The notes below the pieces were generated by a model. It saw nothing but the letters and a program-made list of their open reading frames with translations. It made no database searches and was not told the origin of the DNA. The position numbers and the translations under genes were made by a program. Below are positions 49,064 through 61,100 of a DNA stretch of 64,000 bases, piece by piece. Source of the stretch: Dactylellina haptotyla (Eukaryota; Ascomycota; Orbiliomycetes; Orbiliales; Orbiliaceae); the NCBI GenBank assembly GCA_031310005.1, contig CM062381.1, positions 1,364,001-1,428,000 of the forward strand, written 5' to 3'. Within the stretch, counting starts at the first letter, position 1. Each line of letters begins with the position of its first letter.

Positions 49064-49708
49064 TCCCGCCCAAGCACATCCTCCTCGTCCTCCTCTAAAC
49101 TCCTCAAACGCTGGGCCCGCAACGAAATATCCACCATCCTGCGCGCCGCAGAATCCCACCCAAAAAACTACTACGCATGGACCTACGCCCGCCACCTCGT
49201 CCTCGCCAACCACATAAGCTTCAACCACGAAGACCTCATCTCCTGGTGCACAAAACACCCCGCCGACGTCTCCGGCTGGTCCTTCCTCGCCTGGCTCTGG
49301 GTCCTCGAACGCGACCACTTCTTCGCCTCAACCATGCTCGTCTACCAGGGCCGTCGCCGCCAGGACGTCCTCCCGGAACGCTACAACCAGCTCCTCAGCG
49401 TGCTGCGGTACAGCCACAACACGTCCCCGGGCCACGAGAGTCTCTGGGGGTTCGTGAAGGGTGTGGTAACGCAGGGCGTGTTCGACGGGAGCGTGTATAA
49501 TCAGCAGATATTGGAGATGCTGCAAGGGTGGGATGGGAAGGAGTGGCCCGTGCGAGTTGCGGATGATATCGTCCGCGAGAGGTTGATCATCCGGCAGTTT
49601 TTGACGGACCTGTACGCGAAAATTGCGGCCACGGGGGCTGCCGCTGCTGCTGCGGCTACTTCGAGGAGGGTGGGTGAGGATACCGAGATGACGGACCAGC
49701 CGCCTTGA
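48368..49708 (+). CDS. Protein prenyltransferase alpha-subunit repeat protein (PTAR1-like)
   Basis: Exons 48368-48462 and 48574-49708 (intron with a TATC microsatellite) give 409 residues. The fold is the alpha-alpha superhelix of prenyltransferase alpha subunits, shown by repeated W-x-x-R/A signatures: LWSHRRWLL, YYAWTYARHLV and SGWSFLAWLWVLE. A run of about a dozen serines (around residue 185), coded by TCC repeats, and a second Ser run interrupt the repeats. An Ala run sits near the C-terminus. In animals PTAR1 pairs with RABGGTB to prenylate YKT6; a similar role here is inferred. It is not a classical farnesyl- or geranylgeranyltransferase alpha subunit, because fewer repeats are visible and the overall length and inserts differ. 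Part of the GC-rich codon choice (C-ending codons) marks it off from its AT-rich flanks. Confidence 0.85.
48501..48541 (+). repeat. TATC microsatellite in an intron
   Basis: Imperfect run of TATC/TATA units inside the only intron (48463-48573) of the PTAR-like gene. Confidence 0.85.
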
Positions 49709-51078
49709 TTTTTTGACTATTAGATATACATACTTATATAATTGGTCTTTCTGGTTTACGAGACACGGAAGGATAGTTGGCGGGACTCTCTGTTATTGGT
49801 TTTATTCTTTACTTTGTTTCTCTTTAACTCGGAAGCAGGAATTCACGGTGGGTTATTTGCTGTCTTTTGCGTCAGTACACAGCATTTTTCAAAAGCACAT
49901 AGGTATGTTAGCATTTACCGACGTAGTATTTGATCCTCGAAAAACTTTATTCACAGACTTCGCGAATATTTTATAAAGAGTGTTCAGTGTCACATCGTGA
50001 TATTCCTAAGCTTAACTTGAAGCATCAAGATTCTAAAGCAAATCGTTATTAAGATGGCACCCCTTATAAGTATAAGTATTAAAAATCCACAAGATATTAT
50101 TAAATTATATATTTTTATTTTTATTCTTTTCACTTTTTTCACTTTTCTTCTTCCAGGTTCGATCTCATACGAAATAAATAAACAGAAAAAATAAAAGACG
50201 CTAGTTGAAAGCGAGAGGGTCCTCAGTATACCCCGAAGAAGAAAAATTACACACAGGCAGACACAGAGAGATAGAGAGCGTTATACAAAAAAGGACGAGA
50301 TGAGGCTGTAAAGGGATGTCTATGCAATACACATGAATAAAGAAAGACGCAATCCCGCTCGAATAATAAAACAGAGATGATATAAAGCGATAGTCCAATA
50401 ATAACGAAAAGAGAAGAAGAAGAAAAGGAAGAAGTAATGTTTATATCCAAAGAACAAAGACCAGAAGTGGGTTTAGTAGAGTTATCGCCGGGGAGTGGAA
50501 GTAAAGAAAATATTGATAGCACCGGCCCGCCGGAGGGAGCACCCTGGGGAGGAGCAAACAACCAAATGCTGAAAAAAGGACATTGTCAGCGTCGTCCCTG
50601 GGGTTCGGGTATTTGAGGCTCTTTGTCAATTGTCGGAACGAAAATTTCACCGACCACCGCGTGCAATAGACCACGGGTTCTTTTGGTATCCGAAGGTTTC
50701 CGGATCGAAAGGGTACAAATAGTGAAAAGACACACCAAACCGGAACGGTAATAAGCTTATCTCCCCCGTTTACCCTTCAGCAGAGCGTTTCTTGCGGTTT
50801 GTGCTACAGCTGAAGGAAGAATCCGTCCAATTGTTCCGGCCCGTGCTCTGTTTTAGGGTTTGCCAGGGGGGAAGCAAAAAAGTGAGGCGACCTTCTTTCT
50901 CCGGCCTGTTGAATTTCCAATGTGAACAAAAAACACGCGTATACCGACACTTCCACACCTCCCTTCCTTCCTTGCTTCTCGCTAGTCATACACTCAGTTC
51001 TGGTTTCTCAATTTTCGCAAAATCTAAAAATGGGCCATATGGTGAATATGTTGTTGGGTAGGGTTAAGATTGGTTTTA
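49709..51078. other. Convergent 3' intergenic region
   Basis: About 1.4 kb between convergent genes; T-rich then A-rich, fitting 3' untranslated sequence of both neighbours. No gene supported. Confidence 0.55.
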
Positions 51079-52932
51079 TCATGTCGACGCGGAACTCTTT
51101 CCAGTATCCGGTTCCGTAATGTTAGTCGGTACCGTCGGCTGGTTCTGGTGAGGAGGGATAGCAAACTTGGCTTGCGCGTGTGTGCCCGGTAATATTGGTG
51201 TGATGGCTAGAATCTGCTTCTCAAGGGTTTCTGGGTCTTTTCCATCACTGAAAAATCCATCTGTTAGCTGTGGGCATCTGGATTTAGATAGTAGAAGGAA
51301 CGTACACAGTCGTATGGATGATATAATCAAGACCGAATTCGTCTGTTGGTTTGAAGAGCTGGGGCACCCATTCGATACCATCGGCCTCTCGCTGCCGTGT
51401 GTCCGACCGCTGTTTCTCTTCAACTCTGATTTTTTCATCCGTAGCAACATCTTGGTCCTTCTTAAGAAGTGCGCGAATAGTCGGTGCCCATAGTTTCTGT
51501 GATTCCTTTTCGTTCTGTTCTGCAATCGGCCGGACCAAAGGTAACGTTGGTTTGGCGTTTGTGGCATCGAACAAGGGTTCTGTCCTTCCGGTCTATGTGA
51601 AACACACCGTTAGCATAAAAATAGCTAGGCTCGGGGTAAAGTGACTGTCGTACCAATTCGTCTTTGATGTACATATCCTCGTTCCATTTCCCACTAATCT
51701 CGTAAAGCTTCTCTCCGGTCTTCTCGTTCTTTATCGTGCCGTGAATCGCGTTGTAAGTACCGGTGAAGAACCCCTTGACCCGGAATTCGATCTCGGCGAC
51801 AAGGTTGTTTTCGGGGCATCTGACGTATACGTAATCGCCAAGCTCGTATTTCATGGTGCCAAAGAGGATACCGCGGACGTAGATATTCGGCTGATTTAAT
51901 ACACTGAAAAGAGATGTTAGTATAAGTTATAGGTTGCAAAGAAGCGCATTCAGACATACTATTTTTCGCCAACACCAGGTTTGCCTTTGTTCATCAATGT
52001 CAGTAAGCTGACACCTTCCATCATGCTAGCTGCCGAGTTTCCTAGGAACCTCGATCGAGGTTTTAGGGTTCCGTCTATTCGAACATGGTGGTAGGGTGCC
52101 ATATAGAAGTAGCTAGACTTCGGAGGGTGGTGGGAGGTCTGTTCGGCAATGTAGTAGGCTTTGCTCTTGTCTGGGAGCTCCCAGTAGCAGGTAAACTGCT
52201 CGCCGAGGATAGGATTCAGCGGTTTCTTAACGCCACTATATCATAGTATTCCGTTAGAGTTATGCAGTATCAAAATGCATGGGTGATCGAAGGAGAGAAC
52301 ATACGGCGGTTTGAGGTGCCATCCGCTGAGGTAGAATTTAACGACGGAGACGAAACGTTCAACGGGGTCGTCGATTGTGGTCATGGGGAGGAGTGTTTCC
52401 GGATGCTGCATGAAGCTGAATGTATAAAGTTAGCTCCCGTAAACAAAAATATGCATTTAAATGTTGTGTATAAAGCATAAGGTGATGGGGAAAGCGCACT
52501 TTGTGATTCTTTCGAGCATAGACCTGGGCTCGAGGATGAAGGTTGGGAGCGATATCCTGCTCAAATCGGCACCGGGTTTCAACTGAGATATGATGGAGAG
52601 CAGCACTATTCGAGATACGGCCGACTCCAGCAGGAGGGCAGCACGGTGCGGTTAGAAGATAGCTTCCGGTGTATGGGGGGGTTAGGTATTCTTGGCAAAA
52701 GCTTACTGCCCTTCTCGCCTTCGTCGACGGTGGTGGTATCTTCTTCGCCGGTGGGATCGACATGGTCACTTTCTTCCGACTTTCGACCTGGAGCGAGAGG
52801 GTCAGTTATGGAACAGGCGGAAGGCACAAATTTAAAAGCCAGACTTTTAAAAAATGAATTCGTACTGGAAGTGGTGGATCCGCGACGGCGGCCAGTGACA
52901 TGCGGGATGTGTGGACCGTGCCCGCCAAACAT
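51079..52932 (-). CDS. Oxysterol-binding protein-related lipid transfer protein (Osh6/Osh7-like)
   Basis: Seven exons: 52707-52932, 52500-52605, 52305-52415, 51960-52235, 51654-51903, 51306-51592 and 51079-51247, all in phase, 474 residues. The OSBP domain starts with LPTFILEPRSMLERI and PLNPILGEQF. It carries the family fingerprint EQTSHHPP at residues 179-186, then RFLGNSAASMMEG, QPNIYVRGILFG, FTGTYNAIHGTI and ISGKWNEDMYIKD. The wording of the fingerprint and the short length without PH or ankyrin domains match yeast Osh6/Osh7. Those proteins carry phosphatidylserine from the ER to the plasma membrane in exchange for PI4P. A Ser/Thr-rich N-terminal arm of about 75 residues precedes the domain. 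The ATG at 52930-52932 is the first in frame. The gene is head to head with the Kelch gene, with 813 bases between start codons. Confidence 0.92.
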
Positions 52933-53745
52933 ATTGGAGGTCCAAGAAGAGTAGGATCCAAACACTACGAGGCCGAAGAGAAGACGAAGAGATTCAGATT
53001 AGACGGGACAGCTCTGCAATAGTAGTAGGAAGGGTTGGTTGGGGACTGGGGAGGAGTTTGGAGTAGGAGGGGGGGGTGAATATAGCGACCGAGGAGAGGG
53101 AGCGGTTGGAGGAGGAGCAAAAGGGAAGGTTGATATACTTTTGGGATGACGTTGTGGGTCGGATGCCGCCCGCTGCTATAAAAGACGGCTTTCGATCCAG
53201 TCTACGGCGGACGATCGGGGTGAGTCGCTGCTGTCCAGGAAAATAAGCATACACTCGCGGACACAAAAATAAAAAGATTTTCTATTGCTACAGCTGGAAG
53301 AATGGAGAAGTCCGGGAACGGAAGAAGGGCGGTCTACGAACAGCTGTACGGGCGAACTGAGCGAGAACGAGAATGATGCAAGGTGGCGTATCGAGGAATG
53401 AAGGCTCGCGGATAGACTCGCGACAAAGCAGGGAAATCGCCCAGTGAAATTCAGAGGACGCCAGCGACTGGAAGAGATGTCTGAGATGCCGTCGCCATAC
53501 GTCAGCGGGAGCCCTCGCCCTTTTCTATTCGATTCTGATAAACAGGCAAAATCTTGCACCGGTCCGCCGACCTGTCGCCCTCAGCCCCGCCGCGCCCGGA
53601 GAGCACATCCCTGGCCGGGATCTCTCCGGGGATGTCCCGGGGAGGGCGCTAGTGCTCGGGACCCCACAACCTCACCTTGTCTCAATTCTCAACACCGATC
53701 TTCACCCACCAACACCATCCGCAGAGATACAGAAATACAGCAAAA
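52933..53745. promoter_or_regulatory. Shared upstream region of two divergent genes
   Basis: 813 bases between the ATGs of the Osh-like (-) and Kelch (+) genes, with GC-rich and purine-rich blocks. By position it must hold both promoters. I do not see a TATA box I would defend. Confidence 0.5.
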
Positions 53746-56267
53746 ATGGCGAAGGACAAGAAGGCAAAGGCCGCCGAGAAGAAGGCGCGCACCGTCGCGA
53801 AGACCTCCAAAAAGGCCGCCAAGAAGGAGAAGAAGGTGGCTAAGAAGCGCCCGGGCGAGGACTCCGACTCGGACGACCAGGACATCGATGCCATCCTCGA
53901 AGAGTACAAGCAGAAGGTGTGTATATATCCAATTGATATTAAAACATATATATATATATATATATATGCGTGTGTGTGTGTGTACGTGTGTATATAATCT
54001 AACGAACCACAGCAAGCATTGCATATGGCTATCCAGGAGACCGTCTGCGACCCGCCCCCCGTCCGCGCAAACTCCCTCCTCATGGCCCACCCCACGAACG
54101 CAAAGGAGCTCTTCCTCTTCGGCGGCGAGATCTGGACCGGCTCTCCCCCCGTCGCAAAGTTCTATAACGACCTCTACGTCTACCACACCGAGGTATACAC
54201 ATATTCTCCTCCTCCATCTTTCCCTACACCAAGACTAAATGTCCCAATCGATCAAGCGTAGCGGAACGAATGGCGCTCGTACACGTCTCCAAACTCTCCC
54301 ATGCCCCGCTCCGGTGCCGCCATGACAATGGGCGGCCAGGGCAAGCCCGAGCTATGGCTCTTCGGAGGTGAATTCAGCAGTCCCAAACAAGGCATCTTCT
54401 ACCACTATGCCGACTTCTGGAAGCTCGACTGCTCCACCAGAGAATGGACAAAGATTGAAGCCAAGGGCACACCGAGTGGTATATCTCCCTTTCATTCTCC
54501 CACTTGTTTAATTTATAAAAGGGCAAACCCCTAATCAATCTTGAATATATATATTATAAACAGGTCGTAGCGGCCACCGAATGACCTACTGGAAGGTAAA
54601 CACCACCCCACTAACATCCCAACAACAATTCCATACCCTAGCTATCTAAACGCCCAGTCTAACCATCTATATCATTTCCTTTAATAATAGAATTATATCA
54701 TCCTCTTCGGCGGCTTCCAAGCCACTTCCAACGTCACCACCAAATACCTCAACGACCTCTACCTCTTCGACACAAACACCCACACCTGGACCAACGTCCC
54801 CCCACCGCCCTCCTACCTCGCCTACCCCGCCGCCCGCTCCTCCTTCTCCTTCCTCCCCCACGAACACGGCGCCGTCCTCTTCGGCGGCTACAGCCGCGTC
54901 AAAACCTCATCCGGTGCCGGCACCCAGCAGCAAGCATCGCATAAGAAGAAAAACCAAGGACCCAAAATAAAAGACTTCCCCCATTATCACGCCGACTCCT
55001 GGCTACTGCGAATAAACCACGGAGACCCCAAACTGACCAAATGGGAAAAGCGGAAGAAACCAGGAAACGTGCCCGCCACGCGCGTCGGCATCACCATGGC
55101 CCACCACAGAGGGCGAGGCGTGATGTTTGGCGGTGTGTATGATATCGAAGACTCAGAAGAAGGCCTGGAATCGAGATTCTTCGAAGACATGTGGGTCTAC
55201 GCCGTCGTGCAGAATAGATTCTGGGAAGTCAAGATGCGGAAAACGAAAAAGGTCGTCAGAAAGGACGCGGGAGACGGCGCGGGCGGGGGCGGGGCTAGAA
55301 GAGATCGCGGCAAGCAGGATGAGCTGGAGCTTCTGAAGAATCTGGCCCTGCTGGAGAGTAAAGCTGGCGTCGAGCGGGATGACAGCGAAGTCGTTCTACC
55401 CATGGAGGTGGATAAATCCGACGAAGAGGAGAGTAAAAACCCGCTGGCGAAGGTTGAGCCGTCGTTGACCTTACCCGCAGCGAGGTTCAACTGTGCGTTG
55501 GCTGTGCAGGGCGATTGGCTGTTTTTGTACGGCGGGACGTTCGAGAAGGGCGATGTGGAGGTGACGTTCGATGAGATGTACAAAGTCAACCTGGACAAAC
55601 TGGACGGCGTGATACAGATATTCAAACGGGAGAGTGCTCTCGGCGGAGAAGAAGAGATGGAGATGGATGATGACGAAGAAGACGACGAGGACGACAGTGA
55701 GATGGATGAGGAGGATGAGGATGAGGATGAGGAAATGGACGAAGAAGAGAAGGCAAAGATGGACGAAATCAAAAAGAAACAAGAAGAAGGCCGGAAAGCA
55801 AAGGTATTTATTCTCGTATTATTCCTTTTCTTTTGATATTTTCGCAAACTGTTTTATCATTACAGGCTCTGCGGAAAATGTCACAATCGGAACCACCAAC
55901 ACCGCTTTCTCCGACCACATCTGTCTTCTCAGACGCCTCAATGGCGCCAACGGAAGCTACAGAACCGGAGTCTACCCTCCCACTACCGCTGCCGTTCGAA
56001 ACGCTACGTGAGTTCTTCGTAAGGACTTCGACGTTATTCCAGGCAGAAATCATGGAGCAACTCAGGTTCAAACCTGTGAGCGTGGCCGAGGCGACTTCCG
56101 TGAAAGAAATCAGAACCGCGGCCTTCGAAATGGCAGAGAAGAGATGGTGGGATGTGCGAGAGGAGATTAGAGAGGAAGAGAGGAAGCTGGAGGAGTTGGG
56201 TGTTACCGAGAGCGTGGTCATGACAGGTGACAAGGAAGGCGGTGGAAGTGGTATTAGGAGACGGTAG
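53746..56267 (+). CDS. Kelch-repeat protein with DUF4110 tail (Kel3/KLHDC4-like)
   Basis: Six exons: 53746-53916, 54013-54192, 54262-54478, 54564-54595 (32 bases), 54691-55803 and 55866-56267, all in phase, 704 residues. A Lys/Ala-rich basic head (KKAKAAEKKARTVAKTSKK) precedes Kelch blades recognisable by LFLFGGE, LWLFGGEF, YIILFGGFQA, AVLFGGYSR, GVMFGGVYD and LFLYGGTF. A strongly acidic segment (about residues 518-556, mainly Asp/Glu) and a Lys-rich helix follow. The C-terminus is the DUF4110-type domain of this family: LREFFVRTSTLFQ and FEMAEKRWWDVREE. Yeast Kel3 and human KLHDC4 share this order; their role is poorly defined, and the basic head and acidic segment suggest a nuclear or nucleolar protein. 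Intron 1 carries an AT/GT microsatellite. Confidence 0.92.
53946..53983 (+). repeat. AT/GT compound microsatellite in an intron
   Basis: Eleven AT units followed after GC by six GT-type units, inside intron 1 (53917-54012) of the Kelch gene. Confidence 0.9.
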
Positions 56268-56729
56268 AGCCATATATGATATTATTTCATCCGTATTCAT
56301 AGGTTGAATGATTATAGTTTTTTATAAAACAGAGGATATATACATTACATCGTAGCTTCTGTACAGCGAGAAGGTATTTCTGGCTAGCATCTCAGATGGT
56401 AGAATATATACAATAAAAGTATTCTACAAAGAAGTTTTAGGCTTGTTAAAAGTCTGTAATATCTTGATACCCAAAGGGTACCATTTCGAAGGCTTATTCA
56501 CTCCTAAGCCTCGTCAAGGATTGGCATTCAGGCCGTCTGTAGGTGCATAGTAGCAACGCCTGACTCGGATGGTTGCTAGATGTCCACAGTAACATCGTTA
56601 ATTCGAGAGCCACATCTCTTAGACCAGTCGAAGACCCCGGGATCCCAAATCTTTCGCCCTTCTTGGCTTCCGGATTCCTCAAGCTAGAGTTATTCTTATC
56701 TTCGTCACTTTATCTGAGAGTCCTCCTCG
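56268..56729. other. Convergent 3' intergenic region
   Basis: About 460 bases between the stops of the Kelch (+) and Tim17-like (-) genes. AT-rich at first; no gene supported. Confidence 0.5.
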
Positions 56730-57527
56730 TCAGCTCCCATTCTCCTGCAAGCTGCCTCTCTTCTCTTCCTCATCAATGACCTCTTTCCCCCTCCTCTGCC
56801 TTATCACCTGTTTCGTCCTGCCCACAAACGGATCGATCCAGAAAACCCGGTTCCCCTCCGCAGCAAGCATGACATCTTGCAAAACTCCATACAAAAACCC
56901 ATACCACAACCCCTTCTTCACCGTCAACATGGTCGTCGATAGCGGTAGTTTTCCTATTACCAAACCGTAATTCATCAGTAAACCCGCATCGCTCCTGTAG
57001 AAAGAAATCAAGGATCATAGAAACCGAAAGGAATAAAACATACGAACAACCCCAAAAAAGGCCCCGGTAACCCCACCGCCCAGCATCGTCCCTCCGAAAT
57101 CCACACTGCCCCGCGCAACATCAACCCCGTTCTCCACCATCAGAAACAAACTGACATACCCGCACATCCCCATCGCCCTCCTGAAGCCCTGGGAGAACGC
57201 AGACTGCGAGGCATAGTAACTTCTCGACCGGTGGTAGAAATACCAATCCCGCTGGGACTTGGGTAATCGGTGCGCGTTCTCCGCTCTGAACTGTAAGGAG
57301 GAAGTATGTGCGGTTTTCGTGGCCGTGGTGAGGAAAACGCTCGCGAAGGCGAAGAGGTTGGCGATTGTGAGGCGGGTGAGCGGGTGCATGCCCAGGCGGG
57401 CCGTGAGGTGGGATGTGGACGACGGGGAAGCTGGGAGTTCTCGGTCGGAGAGTTTCAGGTCCGGTGCGGGGAGAGGATAGCCGGCACTGTGCGAGGCCGG
57501 CGCTGGCGGCGACGATGGCGACGGCAT
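56730..57527 (-). CDS. Tim17/22/23-like membrane protein
   Basis: Exons 57044-57527 and 56730-56953 give 235 residues. The donor is C|GTATGT. The acceptor that keeps phase is TAATAG at 56954, not the closer CTACAG; with it, FFGVV runs on into RKLPLSTTMLTVKKGLW. The N-terminus is Pro/Ser-rich. Segments LTIANLFAFASVFLTTAT, FRRAMGMCGYVSLFLMVENGVD and GGTMLGGGVTGAFFGVV, then KKGLWYGFLYGVLQDVM, have the small-residue (Gly-rich) membrane helices of the Tim17/22/23 superfamily. The charged motif DWYFYHRSRSYYASQSAF lies before them. The closest characterised type may be TIMMDC1-like mitochondrial factors, but I cannot settle this. An in-frame upstream ATG (57690-57692) would add 55 residues; I chose the ATG at 57525-57527 because the extra part has no clear domain. 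Mitochondrial inner membrane is the likely site. Confidence 0.72.
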
Positions 57528-58142
57528 CGTGGAGAATTGGCAGATTGGCGCGACGACAACGTGGGGAAAGGAAGAAGAAAGTGGGCTGCCATCGGTCGAG
57601 TTGAAGAATTGACGTTTGTTGTGGCGGTGTACCTCAAAGCTCGAACAAGCCACCAACAAAACCTCAAATTCACAGAGACGATAAGATACCATGAGAAGTG
57701 ATGGTGGTTAGAGATACTTCTGCATTATTATGGACAATCATGGCGCAAATTAGTGAGTGCCAGGCGCATAAATACACAAAGGCGAAGGAAGAAGACATGC
57801 GTAGCGTTAATAATAATAATACACATAAGAAGAAAAGGGAAAAAAACCAAAAGCAGAAAGCCTTCACACCGCAATATCATCGACCATTGTTGTCGTCTTG
57901 TCGGTGTCTTTGAAGGATAGGAAAGGAGAAGGAAGTACGTAGCAAAAATAGCCAAAACAAAATATGCTTACAATTGAATTAAGCAAAAAAAAAAAAGGTA
58001 AGCAGGACGGAGCAAGTTGAACGCCTCACACTCTCTAATCCCCACACGTATCCATTACGGAAACTCCGAAAATTCAAAAAACTATGCAGAAACAATAAAC
58101 GGAAAGCTAAATGCCCGTGAAGGCCTACTTCTACGCCTCCTC
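57528..58142. other. Intergenic stretch
   Basis: About 600 bases between two - strand genes, with an A-run near 57.98 kb. No gene supported. Confidence 0.5.
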
Positions 58143-61100
58143 CTACTTCATCCTGACTGGTGGTGCGTTCAGGCCAAGAATTGCGACGCTGGAAACGCCG
58201 CCGTTGTCAACGTTCTCCTTCTCCTTCTGCAGCGCGTTCAGCAACTGGTCCCCGGTGGCACCCGAAACGGTCAGTCTCCTGCTTCCGCCACTAGCGGATC
58301 TGTGAACACCGACTCCGGAGCTTCTGGGGCTCAACGCGCGGCTCTGGATCTCCTTGACGCTCCGTCGTGCACCGCTGCCGCTCTTTGGGTTGATGATGGA
58401 TCCATCAGGCGACGCTTGTCTGACGGGGCTCTTCCTTCTCGCCCTTACGCTTGCTGTCGGAGCGGCAAAAGAAGCCGTGACCGAGGCGCGACTGGCCCTA
58501 TGGCCGCCGTCATTGGGGCCGTCCCGTCCGCCTGGGACTGCTCCTGTTGGGCCAAAGTGTGCAACTGAGTTGCGTTTAAGCGCAGACTTGATGTGAACAC
58601 TTCCCGTGAGCTTGGGAGGCTGGAATCGAGGGGCACGGAACGAATTGGGTTGCTCGTCTGACGAGGAGTAGGAATCCGCGTTGGACTCGGCGAGGGCCGC
58701 CGCGGCGACGCTGTTGACTGCTGCTGAACGGCCCGCGGCAGTCGGCGAGGAGGTACTACCAAGCGCTCCTCCGGCGGTGTAGCTGGTGTTGCTGCTGAAG
58801 GCTGCTCGGCTGGTGGCTCCTGCTGCTCGGTTGACGGCGTTGCCAATGTTGGCTTCGCGGAGGGGGGAGTTGTTTGAAGGTTGCTCGCCGTTGGCGAGGA
58901 GGTTGTCAACAATACTTGAACGTTCGATGTCTGGTGATGAGGAAGACGAGTTAGTACCTCCCTCTCCAGCTTCCTTAGAAAGGAAACCAATTGCCATTCG
59001 GCTGCTGCGGACCGGTGGCGCGCTAGTAGTCGAGGATGACGCTCGGACGGGAGGAGCTGGAGGAGGAGGCATCAGTTCGCTATCGCTGTCCACATGAACT
59101 TCCACGGGCGCTTGCGAAGGAGTCGCGGCATGAACGCTCGCCCTTTTAGCCTTGTTGGTTCCACCAATTCCAGTATCAGCCGATAAAGTAGGAGGCGGCG
59201 GGGATCCGCCTTGCCTTTGCTGCTGCATGTACTGCTGCAACTCAGACTCCTGCTTCTTGAACTTCCTCACCAGAGAGTTTTCGTTCTGCTCGACATCGAC
59301 CACGTCGTCGCGCCACCTGACACGCTTCTTGAATTGAACATTTTTCTTGCTAGGAGTGTGTACCTTTCTTTTCGGTGTCCCTCTAGCGGGCGACTTGGGA
59401 ACAAGTAACTCTTCAGATATCGTTCCTGTAATTGGTGTAAAGTTCGGCCGTTTCGCCGGGGAGGAAAATCCGTATCCGCTGCTGTTGACACGCTTCTTTC
59501 CAGGAGTCGAAGCCACGTACTCAGGAACGGCGATTTGTCCGTTAGGTGTGATCACTTGACCTGTCGCAATGGTGCAAGACTGGACAAGGTTGAACAGCGC
59601 CATAGGAGCGTCCGATAAGGCCTGTTCCGGTTCCATTTCTCTGATCTTCTCAAGCTCCATAACGGTCTCAAAGTGAGCCTTAGTCAACCCTTCGATCGCA
59701 GTGGTATCGAGCTCGTCCTGTAGAAGCATCTCCATTATGTCCCTCTCTCCCATCGCCTTTTGGAGGTTCGCTTCGCGATTGAGAGTATCCAAATCCTCTT
59801 CTTTCGCACCGCCGTCCAGCCTAGCAAGAGAATCAATAGCGCTCTTCAAAGCGGTATCAATAGTTTTATCCCATGGCTCATTCTGCAGTCGCTGCATTAA
59901 GAATGCCTTCTTTCCTTCTAGATCTTTGAGACCATCCTCGGCCTGAGCACGAATATTACTCAGACTCTCCGAAGGAACGGCACCGTTGATGAAGAACATA
60001 TCAAATGCCAGGACCCAAGCTTTGATAGTCGCGATTCTTCTATCAATCAGTCTGATACCTCCGAGATCATTCAGTTTTCGCTTCCTTAGATCGACAGAAG
60101 AATCGTACGCGGTTCGGATACGTCGAACACCCTCCTTCATGGCGGAGTCCCGCGATCCCTGCTGTTTCTTAATCTTGTCCATTGCTTCCTTGACAGAGTC
60201 GGACAACCTCTTCTTCAAATCGGCAACCTCCTGCTGCAAGTCGTAAATAGCCTTGACGTACTGGCTAACATGTCTGTTGACATTGATCATGTTTCTCGAA
60301 ACCTTGGTCTTGATCTTCTTCGCCCTGTCGGCGTACTTGAGGGTGTTGTGGGTTTCGTCATAGTGCTGACTTGAAGGAGAAACACAGACAATCATGACTG
60401 TCTTGCAGTTTCCTCCCAGCGAGAATTTCAACAATCTTGTGAGCTTCGAGTCTCTGTATGGAATATGGTTCTTCCTGGTCTGATCGCAGAGGGCATTGAT
60501 GCAGTTACCCAAGGCGAGCAAGGAACGATTGATGTTGGCACCTTCCAACAGCCTCTCTCCTCTGTTCTTAGTAACGCTAGCCCTTTCACTTCCAGCAAGA
60601 TCGATAATCGATAGAGTTGCGGAAAATAAATCTTCAGACAAACCTGCGGTCTTGTTCTTTTGCACAACATTAATCTGTAACACCGCGTGGGATCTCGAGG
60701 ACGTGGCATTGGCTTCCGTAGGGGACATAGTCCTGTTTTCATTCCCCATGACAATCATATCCATGACTTCCTGGACGTTTTGGGGTTTATGGGTCGACAG
60801 ACCGGCAACAGATATCGAGGAATTCGAGTCCTCTCTCAGACTCAGTCCCAATTTACTGCCGCCAGGAACGAGCAAATCTCGGATTGTTTCGTTGTAGATT
60901 TCAAGGTAAGAGAGCGACAGTTCGATCGTTTTCTCGCTCCTAAGGTCGTCTATCCTCTGGAATAGCTCTTCCATTGTCAGAAAGATGATACCAGGCTGCT
61001 GTTTTGTTCCGCTACCCAAGGAAACTAGTCAGTATTGGACCCCTCTTTGTTATGTGATGGAGGGGTGCGCGGGGCTCTTACGAGATAGTGTGGGTTTTAC

